NCBI RefSeq assembly: GCF_004155535.1
Contig: NZ_RYUH01000017.1
Coordinates: forward strand, 1-64,000
From: Bifidobacterium pseudolongum subsp. globosum
Lineage (GTDB): Bacteria > Actinomycetota > Actinomycetes > Actinomycetales > Bifidobacteriaceae
DNA length: 64,000 bases
Reading direction: 5' to 3'
Positions 61,736 to 64,000 of the stretch are shown here, in pieces. The translations under genes were made by a program, and so were the position numbers. Under the pieces are notes generated by a model that was not told where the DNA came from, did not search any database, and worked only from the letters and a program-made list of their open reading frames with translations. Every line of letters begins with the position of its first letter. Position 1 is the stretch's first letter.

Positions 61736-61934
61736 GGTTGATGCTCCCGTTAAAACGTACGCGCCATGTTTCACGCATGGCGCTTCTTGACACAATCCCT
61801 ACTAATCTACCGATACCCCTACCCCGCGGGGAGGGCGGCTCCAAGTCAGCCTACGACACAGCCGCAACCGCGGTGGATGCGCGGGGCGGAAAATCCACAG
61901 AATCGTTGCAATCTATGGGGAAACTCGCGCGGAG

Positions 61935-62000
61935 TTATCCACAAACTACACCAATGTTATTCACAAATCCAGTGTTTTCAACACGCAAGCATGTGGATAA
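61935..62000. other. DnaA boxes in the rpmH-dnaA gap
   Basis: TTATCCACA (61935-61943), TTATTCACA (61957-61965) and the reverse box TGTGGATAA (61992-62000). They sit 63-130 bp upstream of the dnaA start in the 327-bp divergent gap 61736-62062, consistent with autoregulation of dnaA and an accessory origin part. The gap also holds the rpmH leader hairpin (61761-61783) and no gene. Confidence 0.88.
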
Positions 62001-62062
62001 CTTCCTTCAGTCGGAGTAAATATATGCTGTTAGGTTTTTCTGATGACAGTGGAGATGCAGCT

Positions 62063-63655
62063 ATGAGCGGAGACAATCTCGATCCGGGCACCCAATCGGC
62101 CCTGATCTGGTCGAACACGCTTACCCTTCTACGCGGCAACGCGACACTGTCCACCCGGCAGAAGGGGTGGTTCGAAGGCGTACTGCCCGAGGCGATCTAC
62201 GGCACCACAATCATTCTGGCCGTGGAGAACAACGAAACTCAGCGCATGCTGCAGACCGACCTCAACTCCGTGCTGCTGCAGGCGCTCAAAGTGGCCAACG
62301 GCGGCATCGAACTGTTCCCCGCGTTCAAGATCCTGCAACCCTCCGCGCGCGCCCCGCAGCCCGAGGCGCAGGCCGAGCCGCGCATCCCCGAGGCCGAACG
62401 CGCGCCGAGCCGCGCGAAGCCGGCCGCGGACGAGGCCGCGCCGCGCGGTTCCGCCGCCCCGGCCAAGCCCGCCACGCATTACGACGAGGCCGTGGTGCAG
62501 ACCTTCGAAGACATCATGCCCGGCACGAACTTCGACATGCCCGCATCCACCGGCTCGTTCCAGCAGGTGCCGATGAAGGACCGCCAGCGCAAGCCGTCGC
62601 TCGACCCGGAGACGCACCTCAACCGCAACGACACGTTCGACACCTTCGTGCCCGGCGATTCGAACCGTTTCGCGCGCACCGTGGCGCTCGCCGTGGCGGA
62701 AGGCTCGGGCCAGGACTTCAACCCCTTGTGCATCTACGGCGGATCGGGCCTGGGCAAGACCCATCTGCTCAACGCGATCGGCAACTACGCGCTGCTCAAG
62801 CAGCCCGGCACGCGCGTGCGCTATGTGACGAGCGAGGAGTTCACCAACGAGTTCATCGACTCGCTGCGCGCCGACAAGGCGAGCGGAGAAAGCCGCATCA
62901 ACGAGTTCAACCGCAAATACCGCGAGATCGACGTGCTGCTCATCGACGACATCCAGTTCCTGGGAGACAAGGAGTCGACGCTTGAGCAGTTCTTCCACAC
63001 GTTCAACTCGCTCTACCAGAACAACAAGCGCATCGTCATCGCGTCCGACGTGCCGCCGAAGAACCTCAAGGGCTTCGAATCACGCCTCATCTCGCGCTTC
63101 GAACAGGGCCTGACCGTCGACGTCAAGCCGCCGGACCTCGAGACGCGCATCGCGATCCTGCGCATGCTCGTCTCCACGAACGGCACATATGTGCCCAACG
63201 ACGTGCTGGACCTGATCGCCGAGCGGTTCACCGACAACATCCGCGAGCTCGAGGGCGCGCTGAACCGTGTGACGGCGCTCGCCTCGCTCAACAACCAGCC
63301 GGTCACGCGCATCCTCGCCGAGCAGACGCTGCAGGACTTCTTCTCGACCGACATCGAGCTCAAGCCGACCGACATCATCGGCCGTGTGGCGAAGTATTTC
63401 CACCTCACATTCGACGACCTCGTGGGCCCCACCCGCACCAAGAACGTGACAATCGCACGCCAGATCGCCATGTACCTGACGCGCGACCTGACGAGCATGA
63501 GCCTCGTGAACATCGGCCAGGTGTTCGGCGGGCGTGACCACACCACGGTCATGCATAACTGCAAGACGATCTCGGAAGGCATGAAAGACAATCCGCAGAT
63601 TTACACGTATGTCACCGAGCTGACACTGCAGCTGCGCCAGCGCATCAGCGAATAG
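62063..63655 (+). CDS. dnaA: Chromosomal replication initiator protein DnaA
   Basis: Binds DnaA boxes and opens oriC. The 530-residue protein has an N-terminal helicase-loading domain and a Pro/Ala-rich linker (about 90-190). The AAA+ ATPase has Walker A GGSGLGKTH (226-234), Walker B LLIDDIQF, and IASDVPPKNL with sensor 1. The C-terminal DNA-binding domain holds the box-recognition signature VGQVFGGRDHTTVMHNC (as IGQVFGGRDHTTVMHNC). The ATG at 62063 follows GTGGAG; an in-frame ATG at 62024 would add 13 residues and has less support. Confidence 0.97.
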   Translation: MSGDNLDPGTQSALIWSNTLTLLRGNATLSTRQKGWFEGVLPEAIYGTTIILAVENNETQRMLQTDLNSVLLQALKVANGGIELFPAFKILQPSARAPQPEAQAEPRIPEAERAPSRAKPAADEAAPRGSAAPAKPATHYDEAVVQTFEDIMPGTNFDMPASTGSFQQVPMKDRQRKPSLDPETHLNRNDTFDTFVPGDSNRFARTVALAVAEGSGQDFNPLCIYGGSGLGKTHLLNAIGNYALLKQPGTRVRYVTSEEFTNEFIDSLRADKASGESRINEFNRKYREIDVLLIDDIQFLGDKESTLEQFFHTFNSLYQNNKRIVIASDVPPKNLKGFESRLISRFEQGLTVDVKPPDLETRIAILRMLVSTNGTYVPNDVLDLIAERFTDNIRELEGALNRVTALASLNNQPVTRILAEQTLQDFFSTDIELKPTDIIGRVAKYFHLTFDDLVGPTRTKNVTIARQIAMYLTRDLTSMSLVNIGQVFGGRDHTTVMHNCKTISEGMKDNPQIYTYVTELTLQLRQRISE

Positions 63656-63722
63656 CTTGGGCGCGCCGTATACTGGGTTGTTCGTGTGCCCATCCACAGG
63701 CCGCCGTGGATGTTCCGCCGGC

Positions 63723-63746
63723 GCGACACACCGGCGGGTGTGTCGC
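63723..63746 (+). terminator. Hairpin after dnaA
   Basis: GCGACACACC (63723-63732) pairs exactly with GGTGTGTCGC (63737-63746) around GGCG, followed by CGAAAAAAG. Probable terminator of dnaA just before the origin. Confidence 0.7.
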
Positions 63747-63757
63747 GGCGAAAAAAG

Positions 63758-63989
63758 TTATCCACATGGTTATGCACATATGTGGGTAACTTCAGGGGAT
63801 AACCCGTGGAAAACTGCCAAAATTGCGTGGATGCACCGTGGATGAATCCACAAAAAATGTGGATAATTCGCCTGCCTTCTTGCAATGGTGGATAACTCGA
63901 CTATTTATCCACATTATCCACAGCGGTTATCCACATATGCAAGTTGTCCACGATCCCCATGGTGGAAAGGCTTTCGCAGGTTATCCACA
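63758..63989. other. Probable oriC: DnaA-box-rich region downstream of dnaA
   Basis: Boxes on the plus strand: TTATCCACA at 63758, 63905, 63914, 63927 and 63981, and TTATGCACA at 63770. Reverse boxes: TGTGGATAA at 63858, TGTGGGTAA at 63781 and GGTGGATAA at 63887. The tandem 63905/63914 pair is directly adjacent. The region is AT-richer than the genes and reaches the window end, where dnaN would be expected. This density and its place after dnaA match actinobacterial origins. Confidence 0.92.
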
Positions 63990-64000
63990 AATCCACAGCC

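Noticed and set aside
61761-61783. Hairpin GCGCCATG/CATGGCGC as a parS or terminator
   Set aside because: It contains TTTCACG by chance in its loop and sits in the rpmH leader, with no transcript needing to end there.

Overview
The window looks like the replication-origin region of a Bifidobacterium-type actinobacterium. The DNA is GC-rich. The right half keeps the actinobacterial dnaA-proximal gene order in almost the same sequence as Mycobacterium: cca, Nudix, DUF6049-type protein, murJ with pseudokinase domain, trxB, parB, parA, rsmG, jag/khpB, yidC, yidD, rnpA, rpmH, dnaA. The left half carries carbohydrate ABC transport and glycosidase genes typical of bifidobacteria. The genus is an inference from this mixture; the species is not determined. 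No rRNA, insertion sequence, prophage or CRISPR array is seen.

Layout. 1-5.4 kb: Sir2 deacetylase, threonine ammonia-lyase, and a two-gene cassette of unknown function (2486-5334) whose second product has eight tandem 11-residue repeats. 5.4-17.0 kb: a cluster that fits alpha-galactoside (raffinose/melibiose-like) use. It holds a GH13 alpha-glucosidase, two GH36-type enzymes, an ABC importer (binding protein and two permeases, no ATPase) and a ROK regulator. It is interrupted by a toxin-antitoxin pair whose toxin is broken. 17-31.6 kb: tadA, a Na+/H+ antiporter, a membrane protein with a glutamine-rich tail, dCTP deaminase, an esterase, a Ca2+-type P-ATPase, an rRNA methyltransferase, a DUF4032 protein, an MsmK-type sugar-import ATPase (a likely energiser for the orphan importer) and a K+ channel. 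31.6-39.3 kb: a Ser/Thr kinase, a DsbA-like protein, tRNA-Thr(UGU), an Rpf-like muralytic protein followed by rsmA-ispE (the order known from mycobacteria), and a LytR_C protein.

39.3-64 kb: the conserved origin-proximal block, interrupted by three insertions. These are a nucleoside-salvage locus (PfkB kinase, MFS transporter, nucleoside hydrolase, LacI regulator with a perfect 20-bp operator), a frameshifted YdcF-family gene, and a small membrane protein plus Xre regulator preceded by three operator-like inverted repeats. ParA/ParB lie beside DnaA-box clusters: one between parA and rsmG, one in front of dnaA, and a dense one after dnaA, which is the probable oriC. Two identical parS-like 15-mers occur, one inside rsmG and one at 2.4 kb.

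The most unusual non-coding structure is an intergenic tandem array of about seven 52-nt units (59490-59832) between jag and yidC. Several genes (ilvA, the K+ channel, the Ser/Thr kinase, tadA, the ROK regulator) have a -10-like hexamer 6-9 nt before the start codon and no Shine-Dalgarno sequence, which suggests leaderless transcripts.
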